Shown here: piece by piece, positions 45,655-59,972 of the stretch | How the letters are laid out: each line of letters begins with the position of its first letter | Numbering within the stretch: the stretch's first letter is position 1 | DNA from: Hygrocybe punicea | Taxonomy: Eukaryota > Basidiomycota > Agaricomycetes > Agaricales > Hygrophoraceae | Length of the DNA: 64,000 nucleotides | Reading direction: 5' to 3' | Assembly (NCBI GenBank): GCA_963556145.1 | Contig: OY744469.1 | Location: 5,676,767-5,740,766 of the forward strand | Notes under the pieces: generated by a model | What the model was told of the DNA's origin: nothing | Databases searched by the model: none | The model's input: the letters and a program-made list of their open reading frames with translations, nothing else | Position numbers and translations under genes: made by a program

Positions 45655-47099
45655 GAAACAAGGATGGGATGCTGGGTATCCTTGCATAACAGCCTGTTCC
45701 TGTTCCTATTTGCAAGTGCAAGTCATGGAGCAGGCAGATGTTTGCCATAGACATATTACATCACTGATTGACTGAGGCTATGATGACTGAGGAGATCCAC
45801 AACATGCCAGTTGGATAGCACCTCATAGGGCAGTCGCTACCTGCTATCATTGACTTGGTGGCTGATCAGCATTGGTTGCACAATGGGTATTGGTGCGATG
45901 GGGTGATTTTCAGGTGCCAGGATAGTTCAAATCTCATCATAAGTTGCTTGGTTAAGTTGCACTGATGTTTTCTCATTGACATTCTCCTTCCATGTCTTCC
46001 AATAATTCTTGAGCTGTTTTGGAATCTGTATGGCCAAAAGGCAAAGATATCAAGAAGAAAATGATTAAAGATGCATCCATACCTTGTAAAAGATGCTGAT
46101 GCCATTGGCATGGCCTGAACAATGTGTGGCTACAGCTTGCCAGTTGGGTTCTTTTCTCCCAGCAAACAGCCCTTGTGAGTCGACAATGAGTAGTCTGAAA
46201 AGGGCTCATTCTGCCTTTGTGTGTATTGGCAAAATGGGTACATGAGTGTTCTGTTTCATGGCAAGGTAATGATGATGAATCTTCTGTTCTGATGCAAAAC
46301 CAGGGTCATAAACAAGCATGCCAAGACTTTGCATAGCATGCTTGGAGAGGGGGAGAATACCAAATACCTTGGTGGATCAAACATACTGGTTGCCATTCAC
46401 CCAACCCCCAGGGCCAAAATTTGAAGGGAGGGATATGAATTTCCTGGCAGTCAGATCAAGCAGATGGAATATTTGATTTATTGTCCAGATGTCAAATGAA
46501 CAAAATATGGAACTCTGGTGTGATTGAATGCTTCCACCTACAGCACAGATAAGTCCAAGTTGCACACATGCATACTGACGATGAAAAGATTCGCTCACCT
46601 GCAAATTGTAATACAAGGTATAGTCACAAAGAAGCTCAGTTGTGAGATCAGGACCAGCATTGAATGATCCAAACCAATGATGGATGTTTTGGTGGACTCC
46701 TCCTCCAATGGTGTTGGTGCCTTGACAACATTTTATAGTGGCTATAGACTGGAGTCTCAGTGTGAATATGAAGAGCAACTAGAATGTATTCATTACCTCT
46801 ATAAGTACATCAGTCTAAGATACAAATTGGAAAAGGGGAATATAGACCTCAGTGTGAATATGAAGAGCAACTGAGGTCTTTCTACACTGCAAAGGGGGTA
46901 AATATACTACTGTAGACAAAGAAGAATGTTGAGACAAAGCATCTTCACTTTTCACTCCTCCACAGGTCCTACTGGACTCCTGGTGGAATCCTGGTTGTCC
47001 TGGTGGAATCCTAGGATTCCTCAAGGAATCAACCAGGAATGACATTCCTGGTGGAATTGGATTCTTATTTCTGGTAAATTCCTGCCGGACTCCTGGTTG

Positions 47100-49000
47100 A
47101 ATTTACTAGGAATGCAGACTTAGAATGATTTATTCCATGAGGATTTATTCCAGGTGATTCCTGATAAAGTCCGACACTCATTCCTGGTGGATTCCTGGTA
47201 AATTCCAGCAATCAACTTGCAAAAGTGTTTCTGCCAGAGATTGAACCCACAACCTCCACAACTCTAAACCAGCCACTCAAGCCACTGAGCCATTAGTCCT
47301 ATACTTAAATCTAGCTTTGAGCCTCCAATAGAGACATCTCCCTCACTTACTCACCGGCTTTTTGAAACCTTTTGACCTTTTTCTCAATCAATATTGACAA
47401 TAGGGGATTTCTGACAACACAGATCAATAAATCCATATAGGGTATATAATTTCCTTTTTAAGTAATAGTTTCTCACTAGATCCATTCCTGGTGAATTCCT
47501 GGTAGAGTCCTGGCAAAGTCCTGGTAAATTTCAAAGACAAGCTTCAAAATTTACTATATGTTGCACTCTTCCACACATTCCTTTAATGATAAGAAAGCCA
47601 TGATCAAATATATCCAGTTGGTATCACAATGTTACTAGTATAAGTAATTATTGTCAATATAAAGTCTCAGTTTCATTTTCAAATACTTTTGCCTTTCTCA
47701 TTCTGCTTTTCCTATATTTCTTATCTCTCTGTTGTTTTGTGTTGCTTTTAAGAAAATCTCCCATATGACAAAATAGCATAGCATGAAGAAACCAGTTGAA
47801 ATTACTTCAAGTCTTTTACTTCAAGATTGATTTAAATCCACCCAACTGTGCATCCAACTGTTCACAAGCCTACACTCAAGGGCTGTCCAAATGACCATAC
47901 AATAACATGAACATCAGAACTGATTTATATTGAAGGCTCTCTTATAGTTAAGTATCATTCCCATCATATTTGCCAATAACCAGATTTGAGTCATTTGACC
48001 ATTCAGTAAGCTGGATTATAATTTTTTGGCACATATACTCAATTGTGCATCCATAATAACACCATGCTGATGGACATATTTTTAAGCCATCTTGAACAGC
48101 CAAATGGGTATCCTCACCACCAAGTATTGGTACTACTTAATTCTAACTCTGTCCAATCAAAGCAGCTGGATCACAACCAACCAGTAATAATATCATGTCC
48201 TTGAGTCATGACTCCATTTTCTCCCAATATTTCAAATGCTTATTCAGTAACTGATTATCTGGCAGTACCAGACTTTCATTTGAAGTGGTAGCAACTGAAT
48301 ACAAAGATCTCTGAACAAATATATGCCAGATCTATTAACAAGGAATCTGGAATTTGCTTTCTGAGTTGCCCTGAAAACTATTCTTCCAAAACTTAAAGTA
48401 TGTAAAGGCTGATGCATTAGAAGCTATACATGCCATCAAGAACCCTAGAAAATGTGGGATTCACTCATAGACTATCCAAATTTAAGATACTTTATTGAGT
48501 TTAGATGATATAGTCTCATGGTGTCCTTCATCTGACCTAACAAAACTCTGGTCTAACCTTCCTTCCAAGTTCCAACTACAAATTCTCACTGATCTTGTCT
48601 AATTGGAAGTGAACAATTCTGGAGGAAGGTTGCATGCTTTAGTATGGACAGCCACTAGTGACTGTCCATACTGTCCAAAGCCTTAGTAATATTCCTGACT
48701 ATTCTATTATTTGACATTATCATTTTGGGTGTCAAAAAGTACTGGTCTACCATCAACAACTCACTATATCCTAAATATTGTCCAAATGTAATTACAGGAG
48801 TAGATAGCCCTCAATAAATGGTACAACTTTCCCTGTATAACCATCTTAATCCAAGCAGTATTTCATGAGATACAACACACAGCACCCAAAATTCTACCAA
48901 GTCCAAATTTCTCAATTGATTCAAAAAAGTTCAGTTACTGCCAACAGATGTTAAAACGGCTGTAATATTCCACAAATTAACTAAACAATACTAAAATAAG
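47100..49000. other. AT-rich interior of the 5-kb element, no gene seen
   Basis: No ORF of family character occurs on either strand. A GTATGGACAG...CTGTCCATAC hairpin is at 48641-48671. 48705-48920 repeats the dispersed sequence also seen at 24696-24830 and 31690-31885. A TGCACTCTTCCACACATTCC word at about 47561 resembles the element's own end. Confidence 0.55.
48705..48920 (+). repeat. Dispersed AT-rich repeat, fragment 3
   Basis: It contains ATCATTTTGGGTGTCAAAAA, CCTAAATATTGTCCAAATGT, AGTAGATAGCCCTCAATAAA and TTTCATGAGATACAACACA. It is the best-preserved of three related copies. Confidence 0.7.
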
Positions 49001-49765
49001 GGGAAGAGGAGATAGGGGGAATGGGGAAGGGAGGAAGTGGGAAGGGGAGGGGGTTAGTAAGAGGGAGAGGATAGAGGGAGAGGGTAAAGGGAGACAGAGG
49101 TTCCTACCTCGCAGTCCGGTCATCCTCATTCATGGTCCTCGTTTGCTGGTGTTGCTGCTGCTGGTGTTGCCGTTGTTGTTGCTGTTGATGCTGCTGCTGC
49201 TGCGATCATTGTCCTTTGCAACTCTTGTGGCCACTGTCATCCTGTCGTTGTTGTCCTTCGTTGTTTCCATCTCCGTTGTCCCCGTTGCGTCCTGTCACCT
49301 TCGTCGCCCTTGGACCTATTCCCATTCCCGTCTGGTCATGGCCGTTGCCATCCCATCATCTGCTTCCTTGGCACTGGCCTACGTAGGGGTGGGGCCAAGG
49401 GAGGTGGGGTGCGGCACGAGTCAGTATATATATATGAATTTTAAACAAAAAAACTTACAGAAGGGCGTGGGTGGTTCACCCATGCCTGGTGCATCTCCTG
49501 TGGGGTCGTCATTTCTGTTTGTCGATCTCCGTCCTCTCCATTGCCCCCATCTCCTGATTGGTTGCATCACAGTCGTCTGGGGGCCGTTGCTGCCCATTGG
49601 GTGTCCCTCACTGTCTACGCCACTTTCAGATGCGGGATGTTGAGGCTGTGGTCATGGGTGTGGGCATGGGGGTCGTAGTAATAGTCAGTACTGCAATATA
49701 AACACAAAGACATGAATGAAAAATATACCGATGTGGGGTTGGGCACATTACCACCCCTGCCATGG

Positions 49766-51266
<1,501 letters not shown>

Positions 51267-52022
51267 TAGGTAATGGTCAGTAACAGAAATTTAAAAAATA
51301 TAAAATGTACTGATGCGGGGGTGGGCACATCATCACCCCCTCCGTGGCCGCCTGCGTTCGTCTGCGTCATGAAGTTGCTGTTGCTGTTGCTGCTTGGTGT
51401 TCTGTTCCCTAACCCATTCCCTCCTTCTCATTCCCGTTTGCATTCCCGTTTGCGTTCCTGTTTGTGTTCCCATGGTTCCCGTTCCCCTGGTGTCGTTCTG
51501 TTTTGTGCTCCCTTTCCTGTTCATGTGTGTGGGGCGTTGGGCATTGGGCATTGTCGTGTTGGGCATTGTCTTGTTGGACGTTGGTTGTTGGCGTGTTGAA
51601 CACGTGATTGCGGCTGTGTTGAATTTTCAGGTCATGTGATCATGCGCATCTGTGTTGAATGGTCCATGCATCACTCATTTTGGGTATATAATTGAGTTTC
51701 CACCACCGTAAACTCTTGGGACACAACCCCAAACAGTAGATATTAATTATATATTATATAATGTATTAAACAGTATAGCCTAAATAGGATGCCTAGGCAT
51801 TGCTATAAATGGTGATTTAGGGATTCCTGGTGGATTCCTGGTGGAATTCATCAGGACTCCTGGTAAATACTTGGTATTCCTGGTTGACTCCAGGAGGATG
51901 TGTGGGGGAGTGTAAAGTCCTCCAAAGCATGAGTGATCCAAAAAGGAAAGAGTCTAGAATCTTATCTAATCATTGTCTAATCTTATCATCGATCAGAGCC
52001 TTTATGTTTGCCCAGTTCAACA

Positions 52023-54420
52023 CTCCCCTTCAAACTATTTGCAGCCTGAGTTCGGAGGCAAAATGCTTTGCTTTGGTGGATGGGAGGGCCTTGGTCAACA
52101 TATCTGCTACCATATCATCCGTCAGGCAGTAAATCAGCTGGAGCATGCTGTTCTCGATGACCCATGAAGATGCACATCAATGTGCTTGGTCCGTGTATGA
52201 TACTGGTGTTCCTTGGATAAGGCGATCGTGGATTGATTATTGGAGAAGAGAGTCATTGGAATGGTTATGGGTTTGAAGAGTTGGGACAACAAAGAACGAA
52301 GCCAGATGGCTTCTTTTGCCGCATTCATAGCAGCTATGTATTCACTCTCCATCGTTGACAACAAAACAATCTCTTGTCTTTTGCAGCTCCAGGAAATGGC
52401 TCCCCCCATCCAGAATGAAGGCATAACCATTTATCGCACGTCTGTCTTTGGCCATGCTGCCATCTGCATCTGCATATCCAAGGAGCTCCTTTCTCATGCC
52501 ACCATACGATAGCAAAAGACCCTTTGTCCCTGCAAGGTATCAAAAAACCCACTTTTCTGCGTCCCAGTGAGTGGGCCCTGGATCCTTAAAGAATCTGGAT
52601 AGCATTGTTATGGCCAACACAATGTCTGGTCGGGTCCCAAGACAGCCTACATAAGACTACAGCTTCCAAGTACAGTACATCCTGTATTGTTGCAAATTCC
52701 TGGGCGGTGACCAGCGATTGTGACGAGGTGAGCTTTACATGTGTTTCCATTGGGGTTGAAACAGGTTTACAATCTTCAAGGTTGAACCGGCGTATAATGG
52801 AACTTATATATGATTGTTGCGATGGATGGATAGTCCGCATCTCTCAATCCTGACAGATTTCAATTCCAAGAAGCCAATGTAACTCTCCTAGGTCACTAAT
52901 CTTGACAAATTTTCGAATGCCGGCTTTGGTTTTGTCGATGAGCTGAATAGATGTAGTGGCAATCATGCAATCATCGACATGAATGGCAATTATGGTGAGT
53001 CTGTCACTGACTTTGAGTATGAAAATGGCCTGATCAACTTCACATCTCTTAAAGCCTAAGTTGTCGATGAGGATAAAAACCAGTTTTTGGTACCAGTGAT
53101 GGCTGCTCTGTTTTAGTCCATACAGGGTTTTGTTTAGGCAGCAGACTTTCATTGTGGAATCTGGGGCATGGTAGCCAGGTGGTTGTTTCATATATACAAC
53201 TTTGTTATTGGTAAGTTCTCCGTTTAAGTAAGTGCTCTTGATGTCATTTGATGCATTTCAAGATCAAGTCGGGCGCCCATTGCAAGGATGGTACAGACGG
53301 AAGCAAGTTTAGCGACAGGTGTGAAGGTGTTGAAGTAGTCGATGCCAGGGACTTGTGAGAATCCTTGAGCTACTAAGCGCGCTTTGTGTCTAACAGTTGT
53401 ACCAGCAGTGTCTTTTTTGGCACAGAAAATCCACTTGGATCCGATAATGTTTGCCCCTTCAGGTTTATTGACTAGACTCCAGGTTTTTGCTTGTCATACG
53501 GTCTCGAGTTCTTTGTGTATGTCCTTTTCCCAGAGTAACCAATCTGGTCAACGCTTTGCTTCGTTCAAGGTTTGTGGTTCAACAGCTTCAGCAACTGCTG
53601 TTTCGAGCGCTAACAGATACTCTTCCCAGTTTTCATTCATTGCCACGAGTTGCCATTCCTCATCGGTGTCAATGTCGTTTTTGGGTAGTTCAGGGTTGGT
53701 TGATGGGAGCTGGATGCCAGTGGTTATGAGTGGATCAGCCGGTTTGTTAGAGGTGCATCCTTTTCTGGCTATTAGGTCTGATATGAGTTGACCCAGTTTT
53801 CTGACACGTTTAGAACCTTTGGGTAAGATATTCTCAGGACTAACTTCATTGCTCCACAGTTTTGGGAAGGTAAGGTGTTGGGTTTGGGTGTCGGCTTGTG
53901 GAGTTGTGACTGGTACTGGATTGTCAGATGTGATGGGAGTGTCTTGAACTGTCATTTCGGGTGGGACTTGTAAGTGCTTGTCGACTTGGGCTGGTTGATT
54001 AGTTTCTTGCTCAAAGTCCAATCTTCCCCCTCAAGACGTTCATTGGCTTGCCATCATTTCGAGTGTGTATGTTGCACTCAACAGAAACGGTCTTCGAGTC
54101 TGGCCAGTAGATGCGCGAGCCCTTGCTGTTGTCGTTGAAACCAACCCATCAACCCAGACACACATGACCGCCCAGCTTGTCACCCAGCTTGTCACCTTTT
54201 TCAACCCTTACACAGACTCTTTCTCCCCCCACTCGTGAACGCCAGCAACGCTAGGCTTAACCCCGGTAGTGGCTTCAAGAGGAGTTGAATCGTTCAGGAC
54301 CCTAGTTGGTGTGTGGTTGATTAACCAGACAGCATGGTGTGCAGCTTCACCCCAAAGAAACCTCAGCAGGCCGCTCGCTGTTATGTGAATGTTTGTTTCA
54401 CCAAGAATTACCGGAGTTGA
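52023..54420 (-). pseudogene. Copia pol 3' part: integrase end, RT, RNase H
   Basis: The minus strand shows the integrase tail (LLRFLWGEAAHHAVWLINHT, about 54370-54310), a linker, RT (KTLYGLKQSSHHWYQKL, IIAIHVDDCMIA with the catalytic V-D-D, LHWLLGIEI, SYISSIIRRFNLEDCKPVST) and RNase H (STMESEYIAAMNAAKEAIWL, HTRTKHIDVHLH). This RT-after-integrase order defines Ty1/Copia. Frameshifts or stops lie near 52840, 52585, 52430 and 53230-53540, so it is dead. It is followed by the polypurine tract and 3' LTR. Confidence 0.88.
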
Positions 54421-56910
54421 CTTTGTTCAGGTACCTTGTTGTTGTTCGTGGGTTTCTAATATCTAAATAACCTAGCAGGAAGGGGTTTGTAGGTATATGT
54501 ACTGTATGAGTCAATAGAATGTAATGGTGAGGTCTCTTCAATTAAGAAGTGAGACTTTGAATGGGTGTGGATGATGGTTGATATGCGTGATGTACTGAAA
54601 TAATATATATTCACTACTGGAATATAAAATGTGGATTAATGAATACTGATAGCAATATTCACCAATTTAATATGAATTGTTTTGGTTACAGGGCCTATTC
54701 AATCAAGAGTATCTCTGGGTATTATAATATTTGACTTAAATCCGAAGCTTCAAACGCACATTGGCTACTAGTTCTAGTGTTGCCGAAGTCCGGTTTGGTC
54801 CAGTTTTCGGCCTTTTTGGCTGAACCGAAAACTGGACCCTTGGTTCAGTTCGGCCCCCCTGCTGAACCAGAACCGGAACCGCATGGAACCGTTCCATGCG
54901 ATCCGGTCTGCGTTCCGATGCGGTTTGAACCGCGAACCTAGGTAGATACTAGAATATTCAATTTTTATGTTAATTTTTTGTGTATGAACTCGCGAGAACT
55001 TGGGTCATGTGACCTTAAACATACACGCGAATGCACGCGGATTCGACTCAACCACAACAGCAATGAACAGTAACAGCAACACTGGTAAGTAGTTAGTTTA
55101 TTTCATACTTTACTGACATTTTCTTACACAAAGAAGCCCCCCACGACCCATGCCCATGCCCACGCCCATGCCCTCGCCTGCCCGCGCCCATGCCAAAACC
55201 ACACGCCAACACCATGCCCATGCCCACACCACGCCCACGATGGGAACCAGGGACCATAGCGAGAACGGGACACAGCGGGGAGTGGTGCGCCCACCCCCGC
55301 TGCTAAGATACGTCGCCTTTTATTTTTGATTTTTCACTTATTTATCTATACTTACCCCCCACAGCTCCATGACGCCCGTGAGCGTGGACGTGGCAGCAGC
55401 CCCACGGCAACCCCAGCAGCAGTGGCAGCAGCCATGGCTGCAACGAAAACGGCAGCGGCAACAATGGCAGCAGCAACAGCAGCAGCTACGGCAACAGCAG
55501 CTATGGCAGCAGCAGCAGCAGCAGCGCAGCTACGGCAGCAGCAGCGTCGACAGCAGCGACGGCGACAGCAGCAGCAGCAGCGACCGCGGCAACGGCAGCA
55601 GTTGCAACAACGGCGCCGGCAGCGACGCAGCACCCACGGCAGCAGGTGGTCCCCCCCTTCCTCCCCACCCTCCCAACTCCTTGCAACCCCAGGCCCACGT
55701 CAATTGACATGGTGCTGCGGCTTGCGAGGAAATTTGAGGGTGAAGGAAGGTCAATGAGTTCACGGTTTGGACCCGGTTCCAAGCCGTTCAGAAATTTCTG
55801 AAGGGCCCTGAACCCCGCACCGGACCCGCGGTTCAGTTCAGCCAAAGTTGCTGAACTTGGACTGAACTTAGGGTTCGGTTCTGGGTTTGAACCGGGTTTG
55901 GATCGGTTCCGAACCGGACTTCGGCAACACTAACTAGTTCAGGGATATCTTTAATACCTTTTGAATACTCTGTTTTGTTTAGGATGAAACCTTAACCTTA
56001 GAAGTGTATCTAGCTGACTAATGCTGACTAATGAATTGATTGGACTGAGTGAATTCTCCTTGCTGACAAGGGGAACTCAGAGAATGATAGAATGAGAGTG
56101 CACTGGACTGGATTACCAGCACTAGCTACTACAATGAGTGACTACTAGTACTAATAGAATGAGGGATCACACTGTGTGAACCCAGACTAAGACTGACTAA
56201 TGATTGGTGAGGGGGGAAATCCTACTGACTACTGGAATTTGGGGGCCCTATTTATACTGTTGGAGAACAATGGGGGACTGAGAACAATGGGAAAGTGAGA
56301 ACAATAGGACTGAGTCATGAGAACAATGGATGGCATCAAAGAGGCGGTGAACAATGGGCTCTATCTCCATTTGGACTGTTTAGAACAATAGACTGCTCAG
56401 AACAATAGACCATTGTCTTTATGTAAGCAGAATATCACAATCACTCTCTGATGTATCCTATCTTATCATTATCTTATCATCCTCTTGTTCACATCTTATC
56501 TAATCATTTCCCATTATCTAGCTGAGCCGCTCTTGATCAATATAAGTAAACAAGATTTGTAATCAATCCATTACTGCTAATATAGGTAAGAATGCTAGTT
56601 GGGCTTGTCTCCTTGCACGCGCAATACAGAGAAATATCTAATAAATACTAATGAGTGGGGGATGTGCCTCTGTGCACCATACATAGACGGCTAGGTCTGG
56701 GCATTGCTAGTGAAGCCATAATAAATGATATAAAGGTAAGCATATATGCTATTTGTGTCTGTTCACTAGCATGCGTAATGTGGAAAGGCATAGAATGGGT
56801 ACTAATGAGTGTAGGTGTGCATCTATAGTTTTGCACTTAAATATCTAAGTCCGTGGTCCAATGGTAAACCCATGACATTACACCCAAAACCATTTGGGGT
56901 CATGACATCG
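54388..56910. mobile_element. Unclassified insertion in the Copia integrase, probable TSD TGTG
   Basis: The integrase reading breaks at 56911 and resumes at 54387; TGTG stands on both sides (54384-54387, 56911-56914). After removing the hAT-like element 54775-55932, 1.36 kb remains, with GAACAATGG/GAACAATAGAC repeats (56265-56420) and no recognised ORF. It could be a solo LTR or a DNA transposon; the ends do not follow a family I know. Confidence 0.55.
54775..55932 (+). mobile_element. hAT-like element, GGTTCG family, 1158 bp
   Basis: TAGTGTTGCCGAAGTCCGG...CGGACTTCGGCAACACTA, perfect TSD ACTAGTTC (54767-54774, 55933-55940). CATGTGACC at about 55007, intron 55085-55133, GCCCATGCCC repeats (55148-55245), CAG/CGG payload (55390-55640) and a partial hairpin motif with GTCAATTGACATG (about 55698). 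Terminal inverted identity is about 16 bases. Confidence 0.93.
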
Positions 56911-58290
56911 TGTGGAGCATGGCGCAGACGCGTTCAATAAGTGTTCAATTGAAACTTTCGGATACACCAGCATGTTGAGGGGTGTCATGCATGTTTAGCT
57001 TGCGGTGAGTGCGGCTGCCTGCAAGTGAAGGATAAAAGTCTTTCCGGAGTACTCACCCCCCTGGTTAGAATTAAGTGTGCAGACGGTCTTGCCGAACTGG
57101 GTGAGCAGTCGAGCCTCGAAATCCTTGTAAGCTTGAAAGGTCTCACCCTTGTTTTGTAACAAAGTGACGTGAGTGAGTCATGTCTTATTGTCGATGAAGC
57201 TAACATAGTATTGCTGGCCCCATAACATCGTGACAGGAGCTGGTCCCCATACATCGCTGTGGATTTCTCCTCCTAGTTAACTGGTGCATTCACCCTCCCC
57301 CTCCTTTGGAACAGGCTTGTCTTGGCATATATGCACAAATGGGGGTATCTAAGAACTTCTTAACATGTACACCCATTATGAAACCTTTAGTGACCATGCA
57401 TCTAGCAGTCTTGGGGGCTATGTGGCCCATATGCCGGTGCAATTTGTTGATCGTTATTGTTTCAAGTGCATTCACTGATTCATTCTTACTGATCAGCTGG
57501 TAGAGACCACTCACATCCTTTGGGATCTGGCCAACGACCTTTCCATCCGGCGCCTGAATGGTGCAAGTGCCTCTGGTGAAAGGCACCTCGAAACCAAGAT
57601 CATCAAGTTTCCTGATTGATATGAGGGTGTAGCCGACCTCAGGGGAGTAAAGAACCTCATGAAGGTGTAGACTTGAGACATCAGCACCATTGGGCAGATC
57701 CAGCACGAGTGTACCCACTTCGGTGGCACTGAACTGTTGCTTGTTGGCTGCTCGGACAGTCTTGGAATGGACTTCGGTCAGATTCTCCAGGGCATCACGG
57801 TAAGGTGATATATGCATGGTACAGCCGGAATCCAACAGGCTAACCCTGGATCCTTGCGCAGCTCCATTATCCATGACAGCAGTGGTTCCCTCTGGCGACT
57901 TGGACACAAGAAAAGCTCTTACTCGACTCCAGTCGATGTTGTCAACTGTGTCGATATCTGGGTCATCACTAACGACATTGAAGAGAAAGTCGTCAACCCA
58001 AATGTCTTCCAGAGGATCAGTTGGGTTGTTGCCCACATCCAAAACACCATTAGTGTGTTCGTCGGACAAGTCGTCAGTCTCACCATTGTCACTGGAGTCA
58101 CTGACATCAAGTAGGCCTGGCAGACTATTGGATGCTGAACAGAGGGGCATAATGAGATGGGACGAGGTGTCAGTGTCAGCGTCATCCCTGGATGATGAAA
58201 CAGAGTCGACACCAAACGCCCCATTGCATTCCTCAATGTGGGCCGATATAGGTGCGTCGTCGTTTTTGGCCCTATCACTGGCCTTGGCCT
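56911..58290 (-). pseudogene. Copia protease and integrase N-terminal part
   Basis: The minus strand reads an acidic linker (SDSSDNGETDDLSDEHTNGV), protease VSLLDSGCTMHISPYRDALE (D-S-G active site), a gag-pre-integrase HHCC-like region (NKLHRHMGHIAPKTARCMVT) and the integrase core (SFIDNKT, ARLLTQFGKTVCTLNSNQGG with the second Asp mutated to Asn, EYSG). The D-to-N change and frame breaks near 57290 and 57090 mark it as inactive. Confidence 0.85.
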
Positions 58291-58291
58291 T

Positions 58292-59131
58292 TCAGGGCCT
58301 TGGGCAATACCTGCTAATATGGCCTAGCTCGCCGCAATTGTAGCAGTTTTTGTCTGCAAAGCGATTTTGCCTTTGCTTTCTCTCCAGTGTCGCAGCCATG
58401 GCATCGTTCTCATTGTCGGTTGCCAGCTTGGTCATCATCCGTTTTGACCTCGTCTGTTGGGATCTGTAGCAGTCCCACTCGTCAGCAATTACTTGGATAA
58501 ACAGGTTGGCCTCGATGGTACAAGTGGGGCTGTACAGCTTGGCTGCGGTGAGCAGCATCAAGGTGAAATTTGCAAGGTGGAGAGAGAGAGACAAAATAAT
58601 GGTCAACCAGTAATCCTTGTCATCAATGTTGACATACAATGAGACCAGGTCCTCTCTCTTCATGTGAAACTCATCCAAAAACTTGTGTATGTTGCCTTTC
58701 TCAGGACACCTCGAGTCGAGGAAGGCAGCCCTCAACTCGGTCTGGGCAAAGACACTCCGATGAGTGTACTCCTCAATGATGGATGCCCAGGTGAGGGCAA
58801 CAGTTTGGTGGCGATGGATCTTCATGGCCACTGAATCAGGTATCTTCTGTAGGAGAAGGTTCTTTGCTGTCACTTTGTCCTTTACCCACTTGTTCCCATC
58901 AGGGTTCGGGGCTGGTGACCCATCATCCGAAGAAGGTGGAATTGAGGGCTGGGGGGTGCTTCCATCAAAATGTCCCCAATGCCCTTTTGCCATAACAGCG
59001 GCTGTAAATCATAGTTCAAAAATAGCCCAGTTGAGCCCGCTGGAGGCAAGTTTTGGGACATCCAATGGGATGGAGTCAGAGATAGCTTGAAGGGTGGTGG
59101 ACATTTGGTCAGACAAGTGGGAGGCAGACAT
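58292..59131 (-). pseudogene. Copia gag with CCHC zinc knuckle
   Basis: ATG at 59131 (MSASHLSDQMSTTLQAISDS), then VPKLASSGLNWAIFEL, one TGA stop at about 59005 where the family has Arg (CGA), TAAVMAKGHWGHFDG, the capsid-like domain, and the zinc knuckle CYNCGELGHISRYC at about 58345-58300. Apart from that stop the frame is open to 58292, so decay is slight. Gag binds and packages element RNA. Confidence 0.88.
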
Positions 59132-59157
59132 GCAGTGAAAATGGAGGGCTTATAAAC

Positions 59158-59458
59158 TATAGTGGCTATAGACTGGATTCTCAGTGCGAATATGAAGAGC
59201 AACTAGAATGTATTCATTACCTCTATAGGTACATCAGTCTAAGATACAAATCAGAAAAGGGGAATACAGACCTCAGTGTGAATACAAAGAGCAACTGAGG
59301 TCTTTCTACACTGCAAAGGGGGTAAATATACTACTGTAGACAAAGAAGAACGTTGAGACAAAGCATGAGTAATCCAAAAAGGAAAGAGTCTAGAATCTTA
59401 TCTAATCATTGTCTAATCTTATCATCGATCGGAGTGTTTATGTTTGCCCAGTTCAACA
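59158..59458 (-). repeat. 5' LTR of the Copia element, 301 bp
   Basis: On the minus strand TGTTGAACTGGGCAAAC...GTCTATAGCCACTATA. It holds a duplicated CTCAGTGTGAATA...AAGAGCAACT block. TSD CATTT follows at 59459-59463. Confidence 0.9.
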
Positions 59459-59972
59459 CATTTGTATATCATAAGCCCATATTTGCCCCAGCCACAGGTA
59501 TAATAAAGTGCGATGTTTGGAGGGTCTGAATAGTAGCCATGACAGATGTTCTCTAGAACCAACTCAGAAATATCCCATGCTTTGTCATTGAAAAGTGGCA
59601 GCACTGTCTTAGAATCTTTAAGAGGGCCATAGGCTTATAACACTTTTGCAATACTGGCAACAGCTGCTTGGCTGGAGGTACAAACTGTTTGATCTGCTGC
59701 CATAGCAAACCTGAATGACCCTGAAGCATATAGTTCCAAGAAACCCCTTTTGACGCCAAAAAGGCTTTGACAAAGGCTTTGTCTTCTGGATCAGGTATGA
59801 AAAATATGTCCCAAAGAGCTTGGGCAAATGGATGACAAAGACCATGATGCATTGAGATGGGAAATTGGTGCATGAGGTGCCAAATATCTCCCAAAACCTG
59901 AGAGTGCACAAAGCCAACACCATCACTCTTTTCATTGACAGGATGGGAGAGCCTGTGAGCACGGATATCAGC

